This document shows, in pieces, positions 35,294-45,062 of a stretch of DNA of 64,000 bases. Position 1 is the first letter of the stretch, and the number at the start of each line of letters is the position of its first letter. This DNA is from CAZSMK01 sp964608095 (GTDB lineage Bacteria > Sumerlaeota > Sumerlaeia > MWCT01 > JAGHBZ01): assembly GCA_964608095.1 (NCBI GenBank), contig CAZSMK010000011.1:120516-184515 (forward strand). Reading direction: 5' to 3'. The notes under the pieces were generated by a model that saw nothing but the letters and a program-made list of their open reading frames with translations, was not told the origin of the DNA and did not search any database. The position numbers were made by a program, and so were the translations under genes.

Positions 35294-36832
35294 TTATGAA
35301 TCGTGTCCATAGTATTTAATTATCTCCTCTATCAAAGAGTCCGTGGTATACTCACGTGCCTCGATATGTATCGGCAGGTTATACTCCCTCAGGGTATTGG
35401 ACGTGATTGGACCTATACTCGCCACCTTCATTGAAGAAAAGAGGGTGGTTCGCTCTTCGGGAGGAATCGTATCGAGTAGAAATCGCACGGTCGATGATGA
35501 GGTAAATGTAATGATATCCGCGGCTTTTTCCTTGAGAAGCTGGTGTGCCTTGAGGATTCCATCTCTTTGCGGCGCTGTTTCATAAATGGGTATAACATCA
35601 ACTTCCACACCGCGTTGGCGAAGTACAATCGGCAGGACATCGCGAGAGGTCGCCGCGCGGGGTATGATGACACGTTCTCCACTGCTGATAGGAAGTTCCT
35701 CGGCAAGCTTCTCCTGCACGTATTCCGAGGGAACAAAATTCGCCGTTATCCCCCATTGCTCTTTCAAAAATTCCGCAGTCTTGATTCCTATTGTTCCGAT
35801 ATTGATCTTCGAAAGATCTTGAACACTTTTACCGCACTCTTTGAGCTCCTGCATAAACACTTTTATACTATTGATACTGGCAAACAAAATCCAATCGAAT
35901 TCATCAAGCCTCCTGAGTATTGTGTGGAACGGTTTATTATCTTCGAGGGGGACAATTTGGATAACCGGCGCAACAATCGGTGTGGCGCCGTATTGCTTGA
36001 TTTCTTGAGCGAGTTCCTTCGCCTGGTCTTCCGGTCTGGTAATTATCACACGCTTTCCATAAAGCGGGCGTTTTGATAACCATTCCAAGTGCTCGTGAAG
36101 GTTTACGCAGTCTCCAACCACAATAACAACCGGTGGTTGACTATCTGCGCCAGATGCTTCCTCCACAACGGAGCCAAGAGTCGAGAAAAGATTTTTTTGA
36201 TCCGGTAAGGTTGCACGATGAATCAGGGCAATGGGTGTATCCTCTGGTTTTCCGTGCTTGATTAATTGTTCACATATAATGTTCAGTGTCGCAGATCCCA
36301 TAAGGAAAATTAACGTTCCTTCGAGGTGTGCAATATTTTCCCAATCAAGATCAAGAACGTCCTCTGACTCTCCTCGTTTATGTCCGGTAAATATATGCAC
36401 GCTGGAGCTAAAATCTCGATGTGTCACTGGAATTCCTGCAAAAGCAGGCGCTGCAAGCGCTGAGGTAATCCCGGGTACAATTTCAAACTCGACACCACAT
36501 TCTGCAACCGCCATTGCTTCCTCACCACCCCTGCCGAAAAGGAATGGATCGCCGCCTTTTAATCTTACAACGGTCTCACCTGCCTCGGCAAGATCACACA
36601 GCATCTGATTAATCTCTTCCTGGCTGAGTGAATGTTTACCGCTTCGCTTTCCCACAAAAATACACTTTGCCTCAGGAGGGGCATAGCCAAGTAACTCCGC
36701 GTTGATCAATGAATCATAAAGCACAATCGTTGCTTTTCTTAGACACCTAATCGCCTTGATGGTGATGAGATCAACATCGCCCGGTCCTGCTCCAACAAGA
36801 TAAACCTTGCCGTGAGGGATATCAACCGACAT
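35294..36832 (-). CDS. cobA-hemD: Uroporphyrinogen-III C-methyltransferase/uroporphyrinogen-III synthase fusion
   Basis: 512 residues from ATG 36832 (in-frame ATG 36844 also possible; both overlap the end of hemC). The N-terminal SUMT half (to about 250) has VYLVGAGPGDVDLITIKA, VVRLKGGDPFLFGRGGEE and VEFEIVPGITSA. The C-terminal HemD half has RVIITRPEDQAKELAQEI and ITFTSSSTVRFLL. It closes hydroxymethylbilane to uroporphyrinogen III and methylates it to precorrin-2. The SUMT step points to sirohaem, cobalamin or alternative haem production. Confidence 0.93.
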   Translation of the reverse strand: MSVDIPHGKVYLVGAGPGDVDLITIKAIRCLRKATIVLYDSLINAELLGYAPPEAKCIFVGKRSGKHSLSQEEINQMLCDLAEAGETVVRLKGGDPFLFGRGGEEAMAVAECGVEFEIVPGITSALAAPAFAGIPVTHRDFSSSVHIFTGHKRGESEDVLDLDWENIAHLEGTLIFLMGSATLNIICEQLIKHGKPEDTPIALIHRATLPDQKNLFSTLGSVVEEASGADSQPPVVIVVGDCVNLHEHLEWLSKRPLYGKRVIITRPEDQAKELAQEIKQYGATPIVAPVIQIVPLEDNKPFHTILRRLDEFDWILFASINSIKVFMQELKECGKSVQDLSKINIGTIGIKTAEFLKEQWGITANFVPSEYVQEKLAEELPISSGERVIIPRAATSRDVLPIVLRQRGVEVDVIPIYETAPQRDGILKAHQLLKEKAADIITFTSSSTVRFLLDTIPPEERTTLFSSMKVASIGPITSNTLREYNLPIHIEAREYTTDSLIEEIIKYYGHDS

Positions 36833-37760
36833 GATTCGTGTCACCGTCCTTTCCCAGATTTTTTATTATTGAATCAGCGCCTGCAGCAAGCAGCGATTGT
36901 GCAAGTGCCTCTCCGCATTGACGTGCGTTTAACCTATCTCCCTCGATGGAATCAGCGACCTTGCGGGTGCCGTCCGGATTACATACCAGAGCCCGGATTA
37001 GGAGTTTTTTGTTTCCCTGGGCTCTGGCAAGACATCCTATGGGCGTATGGCACCCCCCGCCAAGATATCGTAGAAGGGCACGTTCCGCTTTCACTTCAGC
37101 GTGCGATACAGAATCGTCAATGACTTCTGTAAGAAAACCCAACTCACCTTCTCGTACCTGGAGGGCGAGTGCGCCCTGCCCGGGCGCCGGCAACATTGTC
37201 TCATAAGGCAAATATACAATCCCCTTTTCCTTAATCCCCAATCTTTTAATACCGGCTGCGGCGACAATAATACCATCAACCTCGTGTCGTTTCATTTTTT
37301 TTATCCGGGTATCTACGTTTCCCCGTATCGGGATGATTTGTAAATCAGGACGAAGCGCAAGAACCTGCGCCTTTCGCCTCAAACTGCTCGTTCCGATTTT
37401 CGCTCCCTCCGATAGTTGTTCAATCGCCACACCGCTCAATGTTATTAATACATCTCCCGGCTCTTCTCGCTTCGTTACCGCCCCTATTACAAGCCCCTCG
37501 GACATTTCAGTCGGCACATCTTTCATACTGTGAACCGCCAGGTCTATTCGTTTTTCAATGAGTGCGGCTTCGATTTCCTTGATAAAAAGACCTTTCCCCG
37601 GAATATCATATAAGCCTCGGTTATAAATCCTGTCGCCAGTGGTCTTGATTATGGCTACTTTTACTTCTATAGCGGGAAAATGTTTACGAATTAGAGCGAT
37701 AACCTCACGTGTCTGCACAAGCGCCAGACGGCTTCCTCTTGTTCCGATTTTTATACGCAT
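36822..37760 (-). CDS. hemC: Hydroxymethylbilane synthase
   Basis: 312 residues. Catalytic D81 in HSMKDVPT, dipyrromethane-cofactor cysteine C237 in GGGCHTP, and IGTSSLRRKAQ. It polymerises four porphobilinogens into hydroxymethylbilane, the substrate of the fused HemD immediately downstream, which starts inside its 3' end. No hemA, hemB or hemL is in the window. Confidence 0.96.
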   Translation of the reverse strand: MRIKIGTRGSRLALVQTREVIALIRKHFPAIEVKVAIIKTTGDRIYNRGLYDIPGKGLFIKEIEAALIEKRIDLAVHSMKDVPTEMSEGLVIGAVTKREEPGDVLITLSGVAIEQLSEGAKIGTSSLRRKAQVLALRPDLQIIPIRGNVDTRIKKMKRHEVDGIIVAAAGIKRLGIKEKGIVYLPYETMLPAPGQGALALQVREGELGFLTEVIDDSVSHAEVKAERALLRYLGGGCHTPIGCLARAQGNKKLLIRALVCNPDGTRKVADSIEGDRLNARQCGEALAQSLLAAGADSIIKNLGKDGDTNHVG

Positions 37761-37874
37761 GATGATACACCCTGAAACGTTTTATTCTTTATCTTTAATG
37801 GGAATAAAAACAAGTCTTTTCGCATCATGTATCAGCGGCGAGTCAATCCGAGCACCCACAAACACTCTGAAGGC

Positions 37875-37905
37875 TTGAAAAACATATATCCTGTTAGGGT
37901 ATAAC
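37875..37905 (+). promoter_or_regulatory. Weak promoter candidate for yjbQ
   Basis: TTGAAA (37875-37880) and TATAAC (37900-37905) with a 19-bp spacer, in the divergent hemC/yjbQ interval. Confidence 0.3.
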
Positions 37906-37942
37906 AATATTCGATAAACGCAACAAAGAGGGAGAAAATCTC

Positions 37943-38362
37943 ATGGCGGTCAAAACAGCATACGTATCCCTGAAAACCAACGGATTTACCCACATAATCA
38001 ATATAACCTCGGAAATCGATCAGCGTGTCAGGGATAGCGGCATGAAAGATGGAATTGTGACCATTTTTGTCCCCGGCTCAACCGGAGGCATTACCACCAT
38101 CGAGTATGAACCCGGCCTTCTCAAAGATATACCGGAAATGCTCGAAAAGGTCGCTCCATCCGACGTCCCCTATCACCATGATGAAACCTGGCATGACGGA
38201 AACGGTTCAGCACATGTCCGGTCTGCCTTGATAAAAACGTCCCTGACAGTGCCCTTTGTCGATAAGAGGTTAACCCTCGGAACGTGGCAACAGATTGTAT
38301 TTATCGATTTTGATAATCGGTCGAGGAACCGGGAACTGGTTTGCCAGATAATGGGAGAATAG
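37943..38362 (+). CDS. yjbQ: YjbQ/UPF0047 family protein
   Basis: 139 residues, full length. Signatures: VTIFVPGSTGGITTIEYEPGL, PYHHDETWHDGNGSAHVRSAL and LGTWQQIVFIDFDNRSRNRELVCQIMG. The clustered histidines bind a metal, and some members show weak thiamine-phosphate synthase activity. The physiological role is unclear. GAGGGAG lies before the ATG. Confidence 0.93.
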   Translation: MAVKTAYVSLKTNGFTHIINITSEIDQRVRDSGMKDGIVTIFVPGSTGGITTIEYEPGLLKDIPEMLEKVAPSDVPYHHDETWHDGNGSAHVRSALIKTSLTVPFVDKRLTLGTWQQIVFIDFDNRSRNRELVCQIMGE

Positions 38363-38460
38363 GATTCACGGGGATAAATATAAAAAAATCCTTGAGTAGT
38401 GTGGAGTAAATACTGAAAATAGTGCTTATTAAGGTTGAGCAATATTCTTAAATTTCGACT

Positions 38461-38865
38461 GTGCCGTTGAGAACAGAACAAGATTCAAAAGAAAAAACCC
38501 CGCAGCGGTTTAAATTCCGGCGGTATAATCGGATTCATAAGACCAGTGATTTTAAGTATGTGGCTCAACACGGAAAGAAAATAAACGACAGATTTCTTGT
38601 TATAAATTACCTGGAAAGAGGAGACAATAAGGCAACGAGGTTGGGAATCATCACTACACGCAGGTTAGGAAAGGCAACCCAGCGCAACCGATTGCGGCGA
38701 GTTTTGCGAGAGGCATTTCGACATGTTTTACCAAAGCTTCGCCGAGGATTCGATATCGTGGTCATTGTTCGTGAAAAAGCACGTGAAACCGATTGCAAAG
38801 TAGTGCGGGAAAGCTTTCACACCTTGTTGATAAAAGCGGGCATTCTTCAACATGCGCATGCTTAA
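38461..38865 (+). CDS. rnpA: Ribonuclease P protein component
   Basis: 134 residues starting at GTG 38461 (no clear Shine-Dalgarno). Core: RRYNRIHKTSDFKYVAQHGKK, then the RNR motif in RLGKATQRNRLRRVLREAFRH. It helps RNase P RNA process tRNA 5' ends. Its C-terminus overlaps the yidD start. The 34-codon-or-so rpmH gene that normally precedes rnpA is not present in the 98 bp upstream. Confidence 0.93.
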   Translation: MPLRTEQDSKEKTPQRFKFRRYNRIHKTSDFKYVAQHGKKINDRFLVINYLERGDNKATRLGIITTRRLGKATQRNRLRRVLREAFRHVLPKLRRGFDIVVIVREKARETDCKVVRESFHTLLIKAGILQHAHA

Positions 38866-39091
38866 AATAGTTGACCATACGCTACGTCAGATGTTTTGGG
38901 GCATAATACGAGTTTATCAACTCATCATCGGTCCGTTTTTGCCACCTGTGTGTCGCTTTATACCCACATGTTCAAATTATGCCCTGGAGGCGTTACAACG
39001 AAAGCCTTTTCCTGTTGCTCTCTGGCTTATCGTGCGGCGCGTGATCCGTTGCAACCCTTTCAGCCGTGGCGGCTTCGACCCTGTGCCTTGA
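38852..39091 (+). CDS. yidD: Membrane protein insertion efficiency factor YidD
   Basis: 79 residues. Typical IRVYQLIIGPFLPPVCRFIPTCSNYALEALQ, with the two conserved cysteines, and RGGFDPVP at the end. It overlaps rnpA by 14 bp and precedes yidC, the conserved order in bacteria. It assists YidC-dependent insertion at the inner membrane. Confidence 0.94.
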   Translation: MRMLKIVDHTLRQMFWGIIRVYQLIIGPFLPPVCRFIPTCSNYALEALQRKPFPVALWLIVRRVIRCNPFSRGGFDPVP

Positions 39092-39144
39092 GCACCTCTT
39101 TTCCGGTATGCTATTTTTCCATGGATAGGTAGCCAGGTATAATT

Positions 39145-41022
39145 ATGGATATGGAACGAAGAGTAATACTTTTTCTTATACTTTCAGTACTCGTAATGCT
39201 GATGTTCTCGTCCTTGATGCGACAGCAACAAATCCCTGAGACGCAACAGGAGACTCAACCCATTGGTACACCGGGACAACCTGCTATTTCTCAAACCGCT
39301 CGAGATATGGTCACGACCGGCACACAACGACACAAGGACCTGACCATTGCACGTAAAGAAATAACAGAAGAATACACAACCACACCACCTGCTGATATCG
39401 AATCGCTTCCGCTCGAAAAAGAAGAAAAGATTCGCGTCCACACTCACAACTACTATATTACTTTCTCCAATCTTGGCGCACATCCTGTTAGCTGGCTGAT
39501 GACCACCACAAATCCGCAGAACTCAAAAAAAATCAGCAAGGAAGACCTTCCTTCTACTGACAGTATGGTTGAACTTATTCCGCAATGGATTCCTTTCACC
39601 ATAAACCGCGAATATCCCCTTGACGTTACCCTTCTTGAATATGGAGGTTCAATTCATAACGAATTCCATAATCTCCCGTTTACGGCAACCAAAAGAACCA
39701 ACGCCGATGGCGATATCGTGGTTGATTTTTTATCGGAATCGAATAAACAGAACATCCGTGTGCGAAAAATCTTTACCATTCCATCCCGTGGATACAACTT
39801 CGATCTAAAGATCGAGGTTATGAACGAAGGAGATGCAAAGATGGTCTTCGACCACTACGGTCTTGGAATGGGCGTAATCTGGGGCGCAGGTATAGCTTCC
39901 CTCGAAGAGGAAGAGAAAGGTGCGGAAAGTCGTTATTATTCAGCAATTTTCAAACAGGATGATAAAGTCAAGAAAGTAACTCCCCATATTGATAAAACCG
40001 CCACCTATTCAGGAAAAATCTGGTGGGGAGGATTGCAATCACGTTTTTACCTCGCTGCCATGATCTCTTCCAACACACCGTTTGCCCATTTTTCCGCTAC
40101 TGTTAAAGAAAAAAATTTAATCGGCCTCGACAGAGAGGAGATAAAGCAAAAGGCACGTTCTCTCGGCACTTCAGAAGTGTGGGTCTCACGCTTTGTGCTT
40201 GAACCGGGGCAACGGTATGAAACCGCTATGGAAGGATTTGCCGGTCCTAAATATTACGACGTGCTGCACAATACCGGCTATGATCTTCACAAATCTCTCT
40301 TCGGGTTTCTTCGTCCGTTTTGCGTTATTCTCTTGAAAATCATGCAGGTCTTTTATGACATAACCGCCAACTATGGTTGGGCCATTATCATGTTAACCCT
40401 TCTTGTTCGCGTTCTCGCTTACCCGCTCACCATCAAAGGTATGCGCATCCAGGCAAAATCCATGGCTGAACAGCGTCGCATTCGTCCTCTTATTGATGAA
40501 CTCAACAAAAAATACAAAGATAACCCTGCATTGAAAAACAAAAAACTAATGGAGCTCTACAAGGAGCATGGGATTAATCCCCTGGCACCCTTACGGGGGT
40601 GTTTACCCATGCTGTTACAAATGCCTATTTTCTTCGCACTGTATATACTCCTTATGCAGTCGATGGAGCTCAAAGGCGAATCTTTTCTCTGGATTGCCGA
40701 TTTGTCAGGACCCGACAAACTCCTGACTTTTGATTTTTCGTTACCCATTGTCGGTTCTCATTTGAACCTTCTTCCCATTCTTATGGGTGCGAGCCAGTAT
40801 TTCATATCTCGATTAAGCGCTACGGGAGGAACTGCAGACCCAATGCAACGGCAGATGGCCATTATCTTCCCTCTCTTCTTCATGTTTATTCTTTATAACT
40901 TTCCCTCCGGCTTGATTCTGTACTGGCTTGTGTCTAACGCCCTGCAGGTGGGACAACAACTCGTGGTCAATAAGCATGTGAAGGAGCATCTGAGCGAGTA
41001 TGAAACCGCAGATCGAAAGTGA
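39145..41022 (+). CDS. yidC: Membrane protein insertase YidC
   Basis: 625 residues, of the long Gram-negative type. An N-terminal anchor (VILFLILSVLVMLMFSSL), a proline/glutamine-rich linker, a large periplasmic beta domain (about 95-395) and five C-terminal membrane segments with LTLLVRVLAYPLTIKGMRIQAKSM and the hydrophilic groove region GCLPMLLQMPIFFALYILL. It inserts and folds inner-membrane proteins alone or with SecYEG. The presence of the periplasmic domain supports an outer-membrane-bearing organism. Confidence 0.96.
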   Translation: MDMERRVILFLILSVLVMLMFSSLMRQQQIPETQQETQPIGTPGQPAISQTARDMVTTGTQRHKDLTIARKEITEEYTTTPPADIESLPLEKEEKIRVHTHNYYITFSNLGAHPVSWLMTTTNPQNSKKISKEDLPSTDSMVELIPQWIPFTINREYPLDVTLLEYGGSIHNEFHNLPFTATKRTNADGDIVVDFLSESNKQNIRVRKIFTIPSRGYNFDLKIEVMNEGDAKMVFDHYGLGMGVIWGAGIASLEEEEKGAESRYYSAIFKQDDKVKKVTPHIDKTATYSGKIWWGGLQSRFYLAAMISSNTPFAHFSATVKEKNLIGLDREEIKQKARSLGTSEVWVSRFVLEPGQRYETAMEGFAGPKYYDVLHNTGYDLHKSLFGFLRPFCVILLKIMQVFYDITANYGWAIIMLTLLVRVLAYPLTIKGMRIQAKSMAEQRRIRPLIDELNKKYKDNPALKNKKLMELYKEHGINPLAPLRGCLPMLLQMPIFFALYILLMQSMELKGESFLWIADLSGPDKLLTFDFSLPIVGSHLNLLPILMGASQYFISRLSATGGTADPMQRQMAIIFPLFFMFILYNFPSGLILYWLVSNALQVGQQLVVNKHVKEHLSEYETADRK

Positions 41023-41124
41023 TCTACCTTTTTAACGAGATACCTTGTTCTTTGAGAAAACATTATCTCAATTACACTTGAACTATCACTCACTCAGTTG
41101 CGCTTCTTCAAAGGAGATAGAGCA

Positions 41125-41796
41125 ATGAAAAACATCTTATTTGTGACAGCAAAATCGCTTGAAGAAGCAAAGGAGAAAGCATCGCAAGAATTGAATATGC
41201 CTGTTGAATGGCTTAGCATCGAGAAACTCGATGAAAGTGAAATCGACGTTCTTGAAGGAGCAACTCCTCTCGAGGCGCGATTCAAAGTTCAACCAAAACT
41301 TGATATCATACAAGATATCGCATATCAAAATCTTCTCCAGCTGCTCAACACAATGAACATTAATGCGCGTGTCAAAAATAGTATTGTGGGAAACCTTATC
41401 CATCTGACGATTATGAGCAAGGAGAAAAAGTTGATATCAGGAAAGAAGGGCTCAACCCTTGAAGCCATATCGCATTTCGTTAATAGAATAGTGAATCGAG
41501 GCGACAAAAATTTACCCTATATTCTGATTGATCTCGAAGGCTTTAACGATAGGCGTTACCATCGAATCAAACGTGAGGCAATGCGCGCAATCGAGTTTGT
41601 CCGTAAACATAATCAGAAATTCGTGATGAGATCGATGAAACCCGAAGACCGCAAAATAATTCACAATATAATTCGGGGAACCGATGGCGTCTTCTCTTTC
41701 AGCCAGGGGCAGGATAGAGAGCGTTCTGTCGTCGTCACAAGTGAACAATCTAATAATTCAAGGAATAATCCGGAACTCACCGGTGGATTTTTCTGA
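41125..41796 (+). CDS. jag: Jag/SpoIIIJ-associated RNA-binding protein (KhpB)
   Basis: 223 residues from ATG 41125 (AAAGGAG upstream). Jag-N domain (SLEEAKEKASQELNMPVEWLSIEKL), KH domain with the SGKKGSTLEAISHFVNRIV loop in place of the usual GxxG, and a C-terminal R3H domain (MKPEDRKIIHNII). It binds RNA, probably with KhpA. It is the last member of the rnpA-yidD-yidC-jag block; mnmE, often next, is absent. Confidence 0.92.
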   Translation: MKNILFVTAKSLEEAKEKASQELNMPVEWLSIEKLDESEIDVLEGATPLEARFKVQPKLDIIQDIAYQNLLQLLNTMNINARVKNSIVGNLIHLTIMSKEKKLISGKKGSTLEAISHFVNRIVNRGDKNLPYILIDLEGFNDRRYHRIKREAMRAIEFVRKHNQKFVMRSMKPEDRKIIHNIIRGTDGVFSFSQGQDRERSVVVTSEQSNNSRNNPELTGGFF

Positions 41797-41848
41797 TTAA
41801 TTATTAATCCCCTTTGACTCGCATTTTGGTCTTTCTTCGGCGTGCTCC

Positions 41849-43831
41849 TCAACTACTCAGGCGATGTCTTACATGGTAGAGGTACTCTATTGCAGCTACC
41901 GGTAAAAGTACTGTCAGCGCAATGAGCCAGAGATGTCGCTTGATATAAGTGAACATTCTTTGTCGGGTGGTGGGTTTTTCAGGGAATAGATAGTCGCTGC
42001 CGATCGGCTCGATAAATCGCGCTTCACCCGGTATCGTCCAGTACATATAAAATACCGCTCTTTCATCACGATAGGGATTATACTTTATCCTGATAGGATG
42101 AATCCCATAAGTCAGACCAATTTTCGCACGCGGAAGATGTTGCGGAATTTTCTCATCGTTGTAAAAAAGGAGATGCTCTCCAATTCGAACCTCATATTCT
42201 CCCAGGACTTTGAGATAAAAGGTGAACTCTTTCTCGGTTGGCGCCTCGAGATAACCCGACCAAGTATAAAAATCTTCTCCATCACTCACCATTCGCTTTT
42301 CCATTCTAAGGCGTTTATCAATTGTGGTTTCTCCCCGGCTGGTGATCCTGATTAATCCCCGTGGTCCTGCAAGTGATGTACAAAATGCGCCACAGACAAG
42401 AAAAAGAGCAATTAACGCCACGGTAAATTTAAACCTGTTCAGATACTTTTTTATTTCTATCTTTCCTGAAATTTCTCGCGATGTAATGCTCCTCCAGAGA
42501 CTTCTACCCGTTATAAGAATTACAACCAGGAGAATGAGGTAAATAAGGACTATTATCAGGCGGTAAGCAGGCGCGACGTTTGTTATAGCGAGATTGAATT
42601 TCCCGTCTTTGATAAGGTGGCATAACCCGGCAAGTGACGATGTCTGTGGTATAAATAGAAAGAGCGATTCAGCGCCAAGTAAGCCATAAAGTTCGTTGTT
42701 GTAATCCAATGGATTGACAAGGTTCATTAAGACTTGAAGAAAAAAACTCAAGACAAATAGTGCAAGTGCAATTCCTCTCCAAAAAGTGATATAAGCATCG
42801 TTTTGGGGCGCATCTTCGAATAAGGGGAGCGCCCAAACAAGCACGAGTGGTGTTATAGGAAGAAGGAATCGGCATCCGGGTGTCCAACCACCATGCCATG
42901 TCCAGAAACGTGCGTATGAAATAACCAGGATAAGAACAAGTGATAAAGACAGCAGTGCGACGCGTGGATGACGTTTATAAAAAAGAGGAAAGCCGGCAAC
43001 AGCGGCAAATGCCCAGGGATTATAAACAAAAAAGCCCCGTCCGGGACTTGCCAACAGCCCGAAAAGACCTGATAAATAATGACCCGAAAATGTGTTTGAT
43101 CCATATCCTGTAGTGAAAAGCCCTCCCCTCATAGTCAGATTCATGATAAGATTAATAATAAGAGCTGCAGCAACAGGCAAAAGAAACAACGCCCCATATT
43201 TTAATTTTTGTTTATACCCGGCGGTAATGATAAACAAAATCATGGCTGGCAGAAAAAAGAGACCGTTAATTCTACTCAAAAGAGATGCACCGAAACAAAT
43301 GCCCCCTAAAAGAATGGAACTGAACAAGGGTCCCTTTTTTTCCGCTTTTACAACAAAATATAACGAAAGAAGCAGAAGAAGGGTAAAGAGGGGCTCGGAA
43401 AAAAAGGTCGTCGAATAGAAAAAAAGTTGAGTGGTTGTGCCCAGAAGTACGCTGAAAAAGAGCCTCACTCTCATAGAATATCCCAAAAGTCTCATGATAT
43501 AATAGAAGACAACAACAGCAAAACCGGAAAGCAAAATAGTCGAGAGAGCACAGATATTCCAGGTAGGCGTCAAACTTCCCGCACCGATGAGATTAGCAAT
43601 TAATCTATACGCCGCATAAGGAGGAATGCCGACAATTGAATTTAATATGCCGTATTCACTGGTCGTTTTCCCAAATACGGATGAAAAAGTAAGCCTGCCG
43701 TGGTCGGTTATGCTCTGTGTAAGCCGGGCAATGACAATCTCATCGGAGGCATAAAATGTCCCTGAAAAGAACAAACTCCAAAGACAAATCATAAAGACTG
43801 CCAAAGATAAAACTATTTTTTTATCGCTCAT
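41849..43831 (-). CDS. GT-C type membrane glycosyltransferase with PA14-like C-terminal domain
   Basis: 660 residues. Ten or more membrane segments (about 8-480) with an acidic first loop YASDEIVIARL, typical of GT39/PMT-like enzymes that use polyprenyl-phosphate sugars. After a last anchor at about 475-495, residues 515-625 form a beta-rich region reading DFYTWSGYLEAP, then KVLGEYEVRIGEHLLFYND, GIHPIRIKY and YMYWTIPG. That is a PA14-like carbohydrate-binding pattern, and one further transmembrane helix ends the protein. It likely transfers sugars to surface polymers or proteins. No Shine-Dalgarno is obvious. Confidence 0.75.
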   Translation of the reverse strand: MSDKKIVLSLAVFMICLWSLFFSGTFYASDEIVIARLTQSITDHGRLTFSSVFGKTTSEYGILNSIVGIPPYAAYRLIANLIGAGSLTPTWNICALSTILLSGFAVVVFYYIMRLLGYSMRVRLFFSVLLGTTTQLFFYSTTFFSEPLFTLLLLLSLYFVVKAEKKGPLFSSILLGGICFGASLLSRINGLFFLPAMILFIITAGYKQKLKYGALFLLPVAAALIINLIMNLTMRGGLFTTGYGSNTFSGHYLSGLFGLLASPGRGFFVYNPWAFAAVAGFPLFYKRHPRVALLSLSLVLILVISYARFWTWHGGWTPGCRFLLPITPLVLVWALPLFEDAPQNDAYITFWRGIALALFVLSFFLQVLMNLVNPLDYNNELYGLLGAESLFLFIPQTSSLAGLCHLIKDGKFNLAITNVAPAYRLIIVLIYLILLVVILITGRSLWRSITSREISGKIEIKKYLNRFKFTVALIALFLVCGAFCTSLAGPRGLIRITSRGETTIDKRLRMEKRMVSDGEDFYTWSGYLEAPTEKEFTFYLKVLGEYEVRIGEHLLFYNDEKIPQHLPRAKIGLTYGIHPIRIKYNPYRDERAVFYMYWTIPGEARFIEPIGSDYLFPEKPTTRQRMFTYIKRHLWLIALTVLLPVAAIEYLYHVRHRLSS

Positions 43832-43925
43832 GTCACGAAAAATTGAGAAAATAAAAATATCGAAATGTCCTTACATTTTATCTAATGTTTCTTATTTGTA
43901 ATATGTATTTGTAATCACAAGACTA

Positions 43926-44999
43926 ATGAATGATGTCCCCATGCGCAAGATCAGAAAAGAAAAAATTGTAAAATTCGCGAATCAACTGGGATTCGAGGAA
44001 GTCGGAATTTCGAACGCACAATCTCTATCCTTGATAACAGACATGCTACAGGAATGGATACAGAAAGGCTTTCATGCAGATATGGGTTATTTGAAGCGAG
44101 AGCCCCAGCTCCGTCTGAATCCTCGAATGCTTCTTGACGACACCAAAAGTGTCATATCACTTGCTACCCCGTATCTACATGAGCCGCCCGCCGCTACACC
44201 TCCGGATGATGGCAGATATTATGGAAGGATAAGTGCGTATGCCCTGGGTAAGGATTATCATAAAATTATCCAGAAACGTTTAAAGAGACTCGGAGATTAT
44301 ATAAAGGAGGAACATGAAAAAGAATATGTTCACTTGCGTTATTTTGTAGACGCAACACCCTTGCTCGAGCGGGCGTTTGCACAACGCGGGGGAATTGGAT
44401 TCACCGGTAAAAATACCAACTTAATCACGCCATCATACGGCTCCTGGGTCTTTCTCTCTGAACTACTCATCAACATTGAATTGGAACCGGACGTGAATAT
44501 ATTCGCCGATTGCAGCGAGTGCACAATGTGCGAACGCGCCTGTCCGACCAACGCCCTTATAGAGCCTTATATGCTCGATGCACGCAAGTGTGTCTCATAT
44601 CATACTGTTGAAAACAGATTTCATCACATTCCCGACGAGGTTAAAGCACACATGGGCGCCTGGCTTTTCGGCTGTGATGTCTGCCAGAATATATGCCCTT
44701 ACAACAACTACCCCCTCAAATCGACTGACCCAGACTTTAAACCTCTTCCTCATTTTTCGAACGGCTGGTTTCCACTCGAAACGATACTGAAACTCCGCTC
44801 CGATGATGAATTCAGAAACTTGTTCTCGGACTCCGTTATCAAACGTACTGGATTGAGAGGGTTACAACGTAATGCATGTATTGTTGCCGGCAATCTGAAC
44901 GCAACTGAACTTAAATCTGACATTCTTGCGCTTCATAAATCAGTTAAGGAGATTCCCATGCTCCTTGATGCAACTGAATATGCACTTGAAAGACTATAG
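43926..44999 (+). CDS. queG: Epoxyqueuosine reductase
   Basis: 357 residues. N-terminal cobalamin-binding fold (GFEEVGISNAQSL; HADMGYLKREPQLRLNP) and two [4Fe-4S] motifs, CSECTMCERACPTNAL and CDVCQNICPYN. C-terminal helical HEAT-like segment. It reduces epoxyqueuosine to queuosine in tRNA wobble position 34, using B12; the nearby tRNA-His(GTG) is one of its substrate tRNAs. MRKIRKE at 43941 is an alternative start. Confidence 0.93.
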   Translation: MNDVPMRKIRKEKIVKFANQLGFEEVGISNAQSLSLITDMLQEWIQKGFHADMGYLKREPQLRLNPRMLLDDTKSVISLATPYLHEPPAATPPDDGRYYGRISAYALGKDYHKIIQKRLKRLGDYIKEEHEKEYVHLRYFVDATPLLERAFAQRGGIGFTGKNTNLITPSYGSWVFLSELLINIELEPDVNIFADCSECTMCERACPTNALIEPYMLDARKCVSYHTVENRFHHIPDEVKAHMGAWLFGCDVCQNICPYNNYPLKSTDPDFKPLPHFSNGWFPLETILKLRSDDEFRNLFSDSVIKRTGLRGLQRNACIVAGNLNATELKSDILALHKSVKEIPMLLDATEYALERL

Positions 45000-45062
45000 C
45001 GATATATGTTTTAAAAATTGCTGGAATCAACGTTAAATATATGCGCCAATAGATGAGTAAAA

